NCBI GenBank assembly: GCA_020850715.1
Contig: JADZED010000016.1
Location: 1-58,649, forward strand
Reading direction: 5' to 3'
Length of the DNA: 58,649 nt
Origin: Acidobacteriota bacterium
GTDB taxonomy: Bacteria; Acidobacteriota; Vicinamibacteria; Vicinamibacterales; CAVVIG01
The translations under genes and the position numbers were made by a program. This document shows positions 43,708-51,200 of the stretch, piece after piece. How positions within the stretch are numbered: position 1 is the stretch's first letter; each line of letters opens with the position of its first letter. The notes below the pieces were generated by a model. The model was not told where the DNA came from. It was given only the letters and a program-made list of their open reading frames with translations, and made no database searches.

Positions 43708-44139
43708 ATGCCGCACATCAACCCGTCCGATCCGGAGCTCGCACGCATTCTGTCTGCCGCGTCGATCATCGCCATGGTCGGGGCGTCGGCGAACCCTGAA
43801 AGAGCCTCCAACGGCATCATGCGCCAGCTTCAGCGGGCCGGCTACCGCGTGATTCCCGTCAACCCGCGAGAAACCGAGGTGCTGGGGGAGCGTGCGTATG
43901 CCTCGCTCAGCGACGTGCCCGAGCGCGTCGACATCGTCGACGTCTTCCGTCGGGCGGAGGACACGCCGCCGATCGCGGCCGAGGCGGCCCGGATCGGCGC
44001 GAAGGTGCTGTGGCTGCAGAGCGGGATCGCGAACGACGAGGCGGCGGCGCACGCGGAGGCGGCAGGGCTCGCGGTCGTGATGGATGCGTGCATCGGAGCG
44101 ACGCACGCGCGCCTGCGGCTGCCGGCCGCCGACCGCTGA
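43708..44139 (+). CDS. CoA-binding domain protein (YccU-like)
   Basis: A 143-residue Rossmann-fold protein: IAMVGASANPERASNGIMR (residues about 20-38), YRVIPVNPRETEVLGE, VDIVDVFRRAED, KVLWLQSGIANDEA and VVMDACI. This is the stand-alone CoA-binding domain family. It binds CoA or acyl-CoA and probably has a regulatory or redox role. The start is set by a TATACT box 6 nt upstream. It converges on pepF 7 bp downstream. Confidence 0.9.
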   Translation: MPHINPSDPELARILSAASIIAMVGASANPERASNGIMRQLQRAGYRVIPVNPRETEVLGERAYASLSDVPERVDIVDVFRRAEDTPPIAAEAARIGAKVLWLQSGIANDEAAAHAEAAGLAVVMDACIGATHARLRLPAADR

Positions 44140-44146
44140 CTGGCGG

Positions 44147-45997
44147 CTACGAGCGCGCGTCGAGCGCGGCCTCGAGCCGGCTGACGAGCGAATCGAGCTG
44201 AGCGACCACCGCCTGCACCGGCTCCGGACGGCTCAGGTCGACGCCGGCGCGCCGCAGCAGCGCCATGGGATGATCGCTGCCGCCCGCCTTCAGCAGGGTC
44301 AGGTAGCGCTCGACCGCCGCCTGCCGGTCGGCGTCGCTGCCGGAGGCGAGCTGCTGCATCAACTGCGCGCTCGACGCGAAGCAGGTCGCGTACTGATACA
44401 CGTAGTACGGCGTGCTGTAGAAGTGCGGAATGCGCGCCCACGTCAGACGCTGCCCCTCGTCGTAGTCCAGCGCGTCGCCGTGGTAGGCCTGAAGGAGCTC
44501 GAAATAGATGCCGGCGAGGGCATCGCCGGTGATCGGCTGCTCCTGCTCGACCAGGCGGTGCGCCTGCAGCTCGTAGTCGGCGAACATCACCTGCGTATAG
44601 AAGGTCGAGACAATGCCGTCGATCGCGTGCTGCAGCAGCACGATCTTCTCGCGCTCGTCTGTCGCCCGGGCCAGCATGAAATCGAGGAAGAGCGCCTCGC
44701 TGAGGGTCGACGGCACTTCGGCGACGAAGATCGTGTAGGCCGAGTAGACGAACGGCTGGTGCGCGTTGGACAGGAGCGTGTGCATCGAGTGCCCCATCTC
44801 GTGGGCCAGCGTGAACACGGCGTCGAGCGTGTCGTTGTAGTTCAGCAGCATGTAGGGGTGCACGCCGTAGACCGGCGCGGAGTAGGCGCCGCTGCGCTTG
44901 CCCGGGTTCTCGTACACGTCGATGCACTGCCCGTTGAGCGTCTCCCGCATCATCCGCTGATACGGCGCCCCCAGGGGCGCGACCGACGCCGGCAACCACT
45001 CGAGCACGGCGTCGTAGGGATACGAACGATCGTGCTCGACGAGCGGGATCGTGGCGTCGTACGAGTGGTACGTGTCGAGGCCCAGCACGCGCTTGCGCAG
45101 CCGATGGTAGCGGCGCAGCGGCGCCGTACCCGCCTTCGTGGCGGCGATCAGGTTCTCGACCACGGCGGGCGGGATGTTGTTGCCGTGCAGGGCGGCGTCG
45201 AGCGACGATCGGTAGCCGCGGGCGCGCGCGTGAAACCAGTCGCGCTGCAGGACGCCGTTGTACAGCGAGGCGTACGTGTTGACCGTCGCCTCGAACAGCC
45301 GGTGATACGCCCCGAACGCCGCGGCGCGATCGGCCTGGCTGCGATTGGTCGCGAGGATCGCCCGATACTGCCCGTAGGTGAGCGTCACCTCGCCGGTGGA
45401 GAGGCGGATCGTCGGGTGCTTCAGGTCGGCCACCGACAGCGCCGAGTAGGCGTCGTTGGGCGACGAGGAGAAGCGGCTGGAGAGCGACAGGAGCTGCTCG
45501 CCCTTCTCGTCGAGCACGTGCTCGTGCTGGCGATAGAGATCCTCGATGGCGAAGCGATACACCGCCAGCTCCGGGCTCGCGGCCATCCAGGCCTGCACCG
45601 TCGGCAGCGGGATCGACAGCAGTTCCGGGTTGAACCACGCGCTCGCCTGGCTCTCCTTCGCGAACAGGATCTGCACTTCCTGCCGCCTGGCGTTGGTCTG
45701 GTTGTCGCGCTGGTCCTCGTCGTACTTCAGCGACGCGAAGTACCACACCTTGTAGGTGAGCTGGCCGATGTCGTCGGCGAGCTTCATCGCCGCCAGCAAT
45801 TGCGCGCCCCCGTTCGACAACGACCCCTGCAGGGCGGCGTAGGCGGCGACCCTCGCCTCGAGCTCCTCGTACGCCGACTTCCAGGCCTCCCAGCTCGCGA
45901 AGATGTGCGTCAGATCCCACTTGTAGCGGTCGGCGATGTCGGAGCGCTCCCGAAGGGCCGGGGCGGCCGTGGCGTCTGCAGGCGCGAGGCAATCCAT
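44147..45997 (-). CDS. pepF: oligoendopeptidase F, M3 family
   Basis: A 616-residue zinc peptidase cleaving short peptides in the cytoplasm. The M3 active site HEMGHSMH is near residues 402-409, with a third Glu ligand in AEVPSTLSEALFL about 25 residues on. The substrate-side segment YSTPYYVYQYA near the C-terminus is typical of PepF. Length is normal. ATG 45997 follows TATCAT by exactly 6 nt with no ribosome-binding site. It converges on the CoA-binding gene. Confidence 0.94.
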   Translation of the reverse strand: MDCLAPADATAAPALRERSDIADRYKWDLTHIFASWEAWKSAYEELEARVAAYAALQGSLSNGGAQLLAAMKLADDIGQLTYKVWYFASLKYDEDQRDNQTNARRQEVQILFAKESQASAWFNPELLSIPLPTVQAWMAASPELAVYRFAIEDLYRQHEHVLDEKGEQLLSLSSRFSSSPNDAYSALSVADLKHPTIRLSTGEVTLTYGQYRAILATNRSQADRAAAFGAYHRLFEATVNTYASLYNGVLQRDWFHARARGYRSSLDAALHGNNIPPAVVENLIAATKAGTAPLRRYHRLRKRVLGLDTYHSYDATIPLVEHDRSYPYDAVLEWLPASVAPLGAPYQRMMRETLNGQCIDVYENPGKRSGAYSAPVYGVHPYMLLNYNDTLDAVFTLAHEMGHSMHTLLSNAHQPFVYSAYTIFVAEVPSTLSEALFLDFMLARATDEREKIVLLQHAIDGIVSTFYTQVMFADYELQAHRLVEQEQPITGDALAGIYFELLQAYHGDALDYDEGQRLTWARIPHFYSTPYYVYQYATCFASSAQLMQQLASGSDADRQAAVERYLTLLKAGGSDHPMALLRRAGVDLSRPEPVQAVVAQLDSLVSRLEAALDARS

Positions 45998-46003
45998 CGG
46001 GTG

Positions 46004-46009
46004 ATGATA
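46004..46009 (-). promoter_or_regulatory. -10 box TATCAT, leaderless start of pepF
   Basis: Minus-strand TATCAT ends exactly 6 nt before ATG 45997. Confidence 0.45.
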
Positions 46010-46089
46010 ACGCAGGAGGGGTGCGGCCCAGCCGCGGCTGCACGCTCGAGGCGCGAGTCTTGCTCGAAGAATGCCTCAGAGGTGACGCG

Positions 46090-46659
46090 ATGGATCATCC
46101 CCTGCCGTGGTTGAGATATGCCGAGGCCGACGAGCTCGATGCCGGCGCGCTGAAGTTCCGCAGTCTGGAGGTCTCGAGCGACGCCGGGGAGAAGCTGGGC
46201 GGCGTCGACGGCTTCCTCTTCGACGCCTCATCGGGCAACCCCTATTACGTGGTCGTCGACTCCAAGGGGTGGTTCAAGACCAGGCTGTACCTCGTGCCGA
46301 TCGGACACGCCAGGCTGGACCGCGATCGCGGCAGGATCGTGATCGACCTGACCCGCGCGCAGGTCGGGAAGTTCCCGGGCTTCGATCTCGACGAGTTCCA
46401 GTCGTGGAATGCCGACGACATCGATCGGGTCAACCGGCAGACCGCGGAAGCGTGCTGCGGCTCCTCCGCCGCGCCACCAGAGCCGGACTCACGCTGGAGC
46501 GCGGAACACTATCGCCTGCCGGACTGGTGGGACAACAGCTACTACCGCGCCGATCGCGCCGGCGAGGATGGCATGCCGGTCGCGACGTGGCTGCCTCCCG
46601 AGCCCGCGCCGGAGCCGCTCGAAACCATCGAACACGGGCACGACACGCCGAAGACCTAG
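46090..46659 (+). CDS. PRC-barrel domain protein
   Basis: A 189-residue soluble protein with an N-terminal PRC-barrel (about 20-110: LKFRSLEVSSDAGEKLGGVD, then FLFDASSGNPYYVVVDSKG in the next stretch). The tail contains CCGS and a WWDNSYYR cluster. PRC-barrel proteins include photosynthetic H-subunit and RimM relatives; a stress or membrane-associated role is possible. An AGGTGA ribosome-binding site sits 4 nt before ATG 46090. Its TAG stop lies inside the CTAG edge of a truncated repeat element. Confidence 0.82.
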   Translation: MDHPLPWLRYAEADELDAGALKFRSLEVSSDAGEKLGGVDGFLFDASSGNPYYVVVDSKGWFKTRLYLVPIGHARLDRDRGRIVIDLTRAQVGKFPGFDLDEFQSWNADDIDRVNRQTAEACCGSSAAPPEPDSRWSAEHYRLPDWWDNSYYRADRAGEDGMPVATWLPPEPAPEPLETIEHGHDTPKT

Positions 46660-46761
46660 TGTCCCGTCCCAGTGGATCGTGGCATCAGTCGCGGAGTTCC
46701 GCGCCCCGATGGCCAGGCGCGAGGAGTGAGGATATTGGGGATATCTGAGCGACGAGCAACG
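46656..46761 (+). mobile_element. left 106 bp of the CTAG-bordered element, truncated
   Basis: Identical to 42406-42511 except three bases. It starts with the same CTAG and TGTCCCGTCCCAGTGG and supplies the PRC-barrel gene's stop codon. The right end and second inverted repeat are missing, and the sequence runs straight into a decayed ECF sigma gene. Confidence 0.85.
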
Positions 46762-46774
46762 TGAGCAATTGAGA

Positions 46775-47058
46775 GAGGAACAACCCTGCCGGCCGGGATG
46801 CCCCGCCAGGATCTGGCGCATGGCGCGCGCGGCGATGCCGACGAAATGCCGCCCGTCGCGCCACGGCGTGCCGTTTGCCGCCAGCCGCAGGCACACCTCG
46901 TGGACGAGCGCGTCGGCTGAATCGTCTGCCCCAACCGCTCCCGTCGCATGAAGCGCGCCGCGATCCGCCTCAGCTATTCGCAGACGAGCGGCATCAGGGC
47001 GTCTGCGTCCGGAGCCCCGCCGGCGCTGGCTGGCCCATCAGCGCGTCGTGTGTCGCAT
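46775..47058 (-). pseudogene. decayed ECF-type sigma factor remnant
   Basis: Reading leftward from ATG 47058 and shifting frame where needed gives MRHTTRL, then GAPDADALMPLVCE, an in-frame TAG, LRRIAARFMRRERLGQTIQPT, a one-base deletion, and ALVHEVCLRLAANG then PWRDGRHFVGIAARAMRQIL. This is the recognisable N-terminal half of an ECF sigma factor (region 2), with at least one stop and two frameshifts. It breaks off near the truncated repeat, with region 4 gone. Not expressed as a functional protein. Confidence 0.8.
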
Positions 47059-47063
47059 AAGAT
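47058..47063 (+). promoter_or_regulatory. -10 box TAAGAT, leaderless start
   Basis: TAAGAT ends 7 nt before ATG 47071. It also overlaps the former start of the divergent sigma-factor pseudogene. Confidence 0.4.
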
Positions 47064-47070
47064 CCGGCGG

Positions 47071-47403
47071 ATGGTCATCGTCATCGTCGGCGGCGCCGGT
47101 TCCGCCGGTCTCGCGCGTGCGCTCGCCTCCGAGCTGGGCTGGCCGTGGATCGAGGCCGACCGCCTGCGGACGCCGCTCGCCCGCGCCGCCGGGAGGCGAG
47201 AGCGCCTGATCGTGCTGCACGCCGCGCTGTCGAGGCAGGAACGGGAGCAGCTCCATGATGAGGTCCGCGGAGTCCGGTTCGTCTACCCGCACGGCGTGCC
47301 GGGCGACGTGCTCGAAGGCGATTTCTCCAGTGCCATCCGCCTGGGCCCCGGCCTCGACCTGCCGGCGTCGGTCTCGGCAATCCGCCGCGAATGTGGCGTG
47401 TAG
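47071..47403 (+). CDS. small gluconokinase-like protein with degenerate P-loop
   Basis: A 110-residue protein opening MVIVIVGGAGSAGLARALASELGWPWIEADRL, split here as the P-loop region GGAGSAG and the GWPWIEAD strand. It continues with LIVLHAAL, VRFVYPHGVPGDVLEGDF and a final helix. The order of blocks resembles gluconate kinases (GntK, about 170 residues). However, the Walker A Lys-Thr/Ser pair is replaced and the middle lid region is missing. It is therefore probably not an active kinase; it could be a remnant or a repurposed nucleotide-fold protein. Confidence 0.6.
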   Translation: MVIVIVGGAGSAGLARALASELGWPWIEADRLRTPLARAAGRRERLIVLHAALSRQEREQLHDEVRGVRFVYPHGVPGDVLEGDFSSAIRLGPGLDLPASVSAIRRECGV

Positions 47404-47438
47404 GGCGGTGAGCCGGATGGGGCTGCCAGGCCTGCCGG

Positions 47439-47696
47439 TCAGGCTTCGAGCCACTCGTGCGGGCGCATCGAGATGACCCGATAGCGCTGGCGCAGCGTGG
47501 CGACTCGCCCGGCGTATTCGCCGCGCGGAAACTCCTTCGCCAGCAAGCGGCCGCGCAGCCGCCTGATCTCGAACCGGTACAGGTCGCTCACGAACTCATG
47601 AACCAGCTCTGGCGGCGTCGACGGTCGGGGCGCGACGCCGTGGGCGTGCAGCAGCCGCAGCACGTCGGCACGGTAGCGGTGCGGCCCCTCACCCAC
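47439..47696 (-). CDS. small protein of unknown function, co-operonic with thrC
   Basis: An 85-residue, mostly helical, Arg-rich cytosolic protein (ELVHEFVSDLYRFEIRRLRG, EYAGRVATLRQRYRVISMRP). Its GTG start overlaps the thrC stop by 8 nt, so it is translated from the thrB-thrC message. No family recognised. The conserved-looking core and the coupling argue for a real gene. Confidence 0.6.
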   Translation of the reverse strand: MGEGPHRYRADVLRLLHAHGVAPRPSTPPELVHEFVSDLYRFEIRRLRGRLLAKEFPRGEYAGRVATLRQRYRVISMRPHEWLEA

Positions 47697-49029
47697 CGAG
47701 CACGCCCTTCAGCGCGCTCAACGACCGCTCCATCGTCAGGACGTGCGGCGGCCGCGCCAGCGCCTCCGCCAGCGCGGGCGGCGTCGGGATCGCCCGCCCG
47801 ATGATCGGCTCGACAATCTCGCCGAACTTGGCCGGGTGCGCCGTGGCCAGGAACACGCGTGCCGCGTCGGCCCGCTGCTGGCGGACGCCGAGGTAGCCGA
47901 TCGCGCTGTGCGGATCGAGCAGGTAGCCGCGCGTCTCCCAGACCCGCCGGATCGTGGCGCGTACTTCCGCATCGTCGTGGCTGCTCCCGGCGAGATCGCG
48001 GCTCATCGCCGCGTGGCGGCCGCCGTACAGCCACAGCATCCGATCGAAGTTGCTTGGATTTCCGACGTCCATCGCATTCGCAATCGTCTGGATGGAGGGC
48101 CGCGGCTCGAAGCGGCCGGTCCTGAGATAGATCGGGACGACGTCGTTCGCGTTGGTGGCGGCGACGAAAGAGGAAATCGGCAGGCCGGCCCGCTTCGCCA
48201 TCAGGCCGGCGGTGAGATTTCCGAAGTTGCCGCTCGGCGTGCAGAAGATGCTCGGGCGCGCGAAGGCATCGGGACGGCTGGTGCCGCCGGACGCGTCCTG
48301 CCGCCAGAGGCGCATCAACTGCGCGACCGCGTGGAAGTAGTAGATCATCTGCGGCAGCAGCCGGCCGATGTTGATCGAGTTGGCCGACGACAGCCGCACC
48401 CGTCTCAAGAGCGCCGCGTCGGCGAACACCGCCTTCACGAGCCCCTGCGCATCGTCGAAGCTCCCGGCGAGCGCATGGGCGCGGACGTTGCTGCCCTCGT
48501 CGCCGTTGAACATCGTCAGCTGCGCTTCCTGGGTCGGACTGATGCGCCCCTGCGGGTACAGGATCACGACGCGCATGTGGGGCACGTCGTGGAAGGCGTG
48601 GCCGACGGCGCCGCCGGTGTCGCCCGAGGTGGCGACCAGGATCGTCGTCGGATCGCCGCCGTCGTGGAGCGCCGACATGATCCGCGCCATGACGCGCGCC
48701 GCGACGTCCTTGAACGCGAGCGTCGGGCCGTGGAACAGCTCGAGCGCGTGCACGCCGGGCTCGATCTCGACCAGCGGAATCGGGAAGTTCAGCGCGCCGG
48801 TCGCAATCGAGGCCAGCGTCGGCTCGTCGATGTCGCCCGCGAGATAGGGCCGCAGGACCCTCCGGCCGATGTCGGCGAGCGAGAGCGAGGGCAGCGCCGC
48901 GATGTCCTCGGGCGGCCACTCCTCGATGCGCTCGGGCACGTACAGGCTGCCGTCGGGCGCGAGCCCGTCGAACAGCGCCCAGGTGAGCGAGGCCGGCGGC
49001 GCCTGCCCGCTGGTGGTTACGAAGCGCAT
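47689..49029 (-). CDS. thrC: threonine synthase
   Basis: A 446-residue PLP enzyme converting O-phosphohomoserine to threonine. The PLP Lys sits in ELFHGPTLAFKDVAAR near residue 105, with ATSGDTGGAVGHAF, SANSINIGRLLPQ and PSGNFGNLTAGLMAKRAG further on. Length fits the long (E. coli-type) form. ATG 49029 overlaps the thrB stop by 13 nt, and the small 85-residue gene overlaps its own stop, giving a three-gene operon thrB-thrC-orf. Confidence 0.96.
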   Translation of the reverse strand: MRFVTTSGQAPPASLTWALFDGLAPDGSLYVPERIEEWPPEDIAALPSLSLADIGRRVLRPYLAGDIDEPTLASIATGALNFPIPLVEIEPGVHALELFHGPTLAFKDVAARVMARIMSALHDGGDPTTILVATSGDTGGAVGHAFHDVPHMRVVILYPQGRISPTQEAQLTMFNGDEGSNVRAHALAGSFDDAQGLVKAVFADAALLRRVRLSSANSINIGRLLPQMIYYFHAVAQLMRLWRQDASGGTSRPDAFARPSIFCTPSGNFGNLTAGLMAKRAGLPISSFVAATNANDVVPIYLRTGRFEPRPSIQTIANAMDVGNPSNFDRMLWLYGGRHAAMSRDLAGSSHDDAEVRATIRRVWETRGYLLDPHSAIGYLGVRQQRADAARVFLATAHPAKFGEIVEPIIGRAIPTPPALAEALARPPHVLTMERSLSALKGVLGG

Positions 49030-49958
49030 GCGGATACGACGCGGGCGCCGGCCGGTGCGATGGACGAGACGTAGACCTGGCTGGCGCCGCCGATGTGCCG
49101 TGCCACCGCCGCGGTCATCGCCTCGGCGACGAGATCGGCGATCTCCCGGCCACGGCAGAGCGCGAACAGCGACGGCCCGGATCCCGAGATGCCGGCGCCC
49201 AGGGCGCCGGCATCGGCGGCCGCCTGTTTGATGGCCGCGAGGCCCGGAATGAGCGGTGCGCGCCTCGGCTCGGCGATCGCGTCCTCCAGCGCCCGCCCGA
49301 TCTGCGCAAAATCCGAGCGGTGCAGCCCGTCCACCAGCGCGCCCATGTTCGCCCACTGCCGGATGGCGTCGGCCAGCGGCACGGTCTCGCCGAGCAGCGC
49401 CCGTGCGTGCGCGGTCACGATCTCCAGCTCCGGGTGCACGACGACGGAGGTGAGGCCCGGCGGGATGGGCAGCTCGATGATGTCGAGCGGGCTCGGATGC
49501 CGGACGAGGACGAAGCCGCCGCAGACGGAGGGCGCGACGTTGTCGGGATGCGCCGACCCCGCGCCGAGCCGCTCGCCTTCCAGCGCGCAGGCGATCAGGA
49601 GATCGCGCGGGGCGCGCGCCTCCAGCAGCGCGTCCACCGCCACCACCGCCGCGACGGCGCTGGCGGCGCTGCCGCCGAGTCCGCTGGCGAGCGGCAGCCC
49701 CTTGCGGATCGACAGCGCGACGCCGCGCGCGTCGCCCAGGGCGCGCAGCAGCGCCTGCGCCGCGACGCCGGCCGTGTTGCGCGCCGCCTCGCGCGGCAGC
49801 CGGCCCGCATCGTTCTGGATGTCGTCGATGGTCACGTCGCGCGGCGCCAGCCTGGCAGTGACCTCGTCGCCCGGACCGTCGAGGGCGAAGCCGAGCACGT
49901 CGAAGCCGCAGCCGACGTTGGAGACCGTTGCCGGTGCGAAGGCCGTTGTCGATCGCAT
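49017..49958 (-). CDS. thrB: homoserine kinase
   Basis: A 313-residue GHMP-family kinase phosphorylating homoserine. It has PATVSNVGCGFDVLGFAL at the N-terminus, the ATP-binding glycine/serine loop KGLPLASGLGGSAASAVA near 85-102, and GAGISGSGPSLFALC near the C-terminus. TAAGAT lies 9 nt before the ATG and overlaps a GAGGGG ribosome-binding site. First gene of the threonine operon. Confidence 0.96.
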   Translation of the reverse strand: MRSTTAFAPATVSNVGCGFDVLGFALDGPGDEVTARLAPRDVTIDDIQNDAGRLPREAARNTAGVAAQALLRALGDARGVALSIRKGLPLASGLGGSAASAVAAVVAVDALLEARAPRDLLIACALEGERLGAGSAHPDNVAPSVCGGFVLVRHPSPLDIIELPIPPGLTSVVVHPELEIVTAHARALLGETVPLADAIRQWANMGALVDGLHRSDFAQIGRALEDAIAEPRRAPLIPGLAAIKQAAADAGALGAGISGSGPSLFALCRGREIADLVAEAMTAAVARHIGGASQVYVSSIAPAGARVVSACAS

Positions 49959-50060
49959 GAGCCCCTCATCTTACCCGCGAACACGACCGCTTTTCACGGC
50001 CGCGCGGCGAGAGACTGGTTCAGGAGCCCGGCGCCCGGCTCGCGCGGGCGCGCAATCGCG

Positions 50061-51095
50061 TCACCCCCGGCCGCGGGGCACGATCGTCGGGATGAGGTAC
50101 TCGTGGAGCGCGCGCTGGAGGCCGTAGGCCGGCGCGAACCCCCAGTCGCGCCGCGCCGCCGAGTCGTCCACGTCCATCGGCCACGTGTCGAGAATCCCCT
50201 GGCGCTTGGCGTCGACGCGGAAGGCAACCGACGCCTGCGGGAAGAGCCCCACCACGAGATCGCGCAGCTCGCCGGCGCTCGGGTTGAACGCGGCCAGGTT
50301 GTAGGCCGTCCGCTGCAGCTGCGGCCGCGGCACCTCGGCCAGCCGCAGCAGCGCCTCGATCGCGTCGGGCATCGCCATCAGGGGGATCGTCGTGTCGGGC
50401 CGGACGAAGCATTCGTAGGCGGCGCCGCGCGCCGCCGCGTGGATCATCTCTGGCGCATAGTCCGAGGTGCCGCCCGAGGGCACGGTCACCGCCGAGATCA
50501 GCCCGGGAAATCGCACCGAGCGGAAGTCGACGCGGGGCGCGGCGCCGGCCGAGAGCTGCTTGTAATGCCGCGAATAGTACCGCCCGAGCTGTTCGCAGTA
50601 CAGCTTGTTGCACCCGTACATCGTCGTCGGCTGGAGGTACTCGTCCTCGGTCACGCGGCCGGCCCGCCGCTTCGTCGCGAGATCCGGCAACCCGTAGGCC
50701 GCAATCGACGAAGGATAGACGAACAACACCGGCCGGCCGTGCGACTCGCCCTGGCGCTGGGCGAATTCGAGCATGCGCAGCGTGCCGTCGACGTTGACCT
50801 CGTGCGCCGAGATGGGGGCGAACTCCGACCGCGTGGAGAGCAGCGCCGCGAGGTGGAAGACGCGATCGACCTCGAACTCCGCCAGCATGCGGTCGAGGAG
50901 GCTCGCGTCGGTGATCGAGCCGGTGAACTCCCGCGAGACCAGCGGCGCGAGCGCGCCGTCCAGCGCCGAGACGTCCAGCGTGATAATGGGTCTGCCCGCA
51001 CCGGCGAGGCGGGCGACCAGCCCGTGGCCGATCTCGCCTCCAGCGCCGGTGATGAGGATGCCCGGTTTGCGCAACGACGTGCCTGTCCGCAGCAT
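50061..51095 (-). CDS. NAD-dependent epimerase-type L-threonine 3-dehydrogenase
   Basis: A 344-residue extended SDR. It has ILITGAGGEIGHGLVARL at about 13-30, VFHLAALLSTRSE, SSIAAYG with YGCNK (about 161-165) as Tyr-Lys catalytic pair, RFPGLIS, and GGTSDYAPEMIHAA. The last is a signature of epimerase-like threonine dehydrogenases, which oxidise threonine to 2-amino-3-ketobutyrate. Its position just upstream of thrBC on the same strand supports a threonine-related role. ATG 51095 is chosen at the domain start; the ribosome-binding site is weak. Confidence 0.8.
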   Translation of the reverse strand: MLRTGTSLRKPGILITGAGGEIGHGLVARLAGAGRPIITLDVSALDGALAPLVSREFTGSITDASLLDRMLAEFEVDRVFHLAALLSTRSEFAPISAHEVNVDGTLRMLEFAQRQGESHGRPVLFVYPSSIAAYGLPDLATKRRAGRVTEDEYLQPTTMYGCNKLYCEQLGRYYSRHYKQLSAGAAPRVDFRSVRFPGLISAVTVPSGGTSDYAPEMIHAAARGAAYECFVRPDTTIPLMAMPDAIEALLRLAEVPRPQLQRTAYNLAAFNPSAGELRDLVVGLFPQASVAFRVDAKRQGILDTWPMDVDDSAARRDWGFAPAYGLQRALHEYLIPTIVPRGRG

Positions 51096-51200
51096 GGCAG
51101 CAACGCCGCGCGGATGGCAAGCCGCCGGCGGCATGGCCGCGCGGGCAGGGCGGTCGGGCTCGTCCCCGCCAATCCGTTGTACAGTGCGGCGGCACCCCTG

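Noticed and set aside
42406..46761. A protein-coding reading of the repeated stretch (VSRPSGSWHQSRS-like translations appear in several frames)
   Set aside because: The same short peptide arises because the DNA repeat is duplicated; perfect inverted ends and stops at the borders show a non-coding element.
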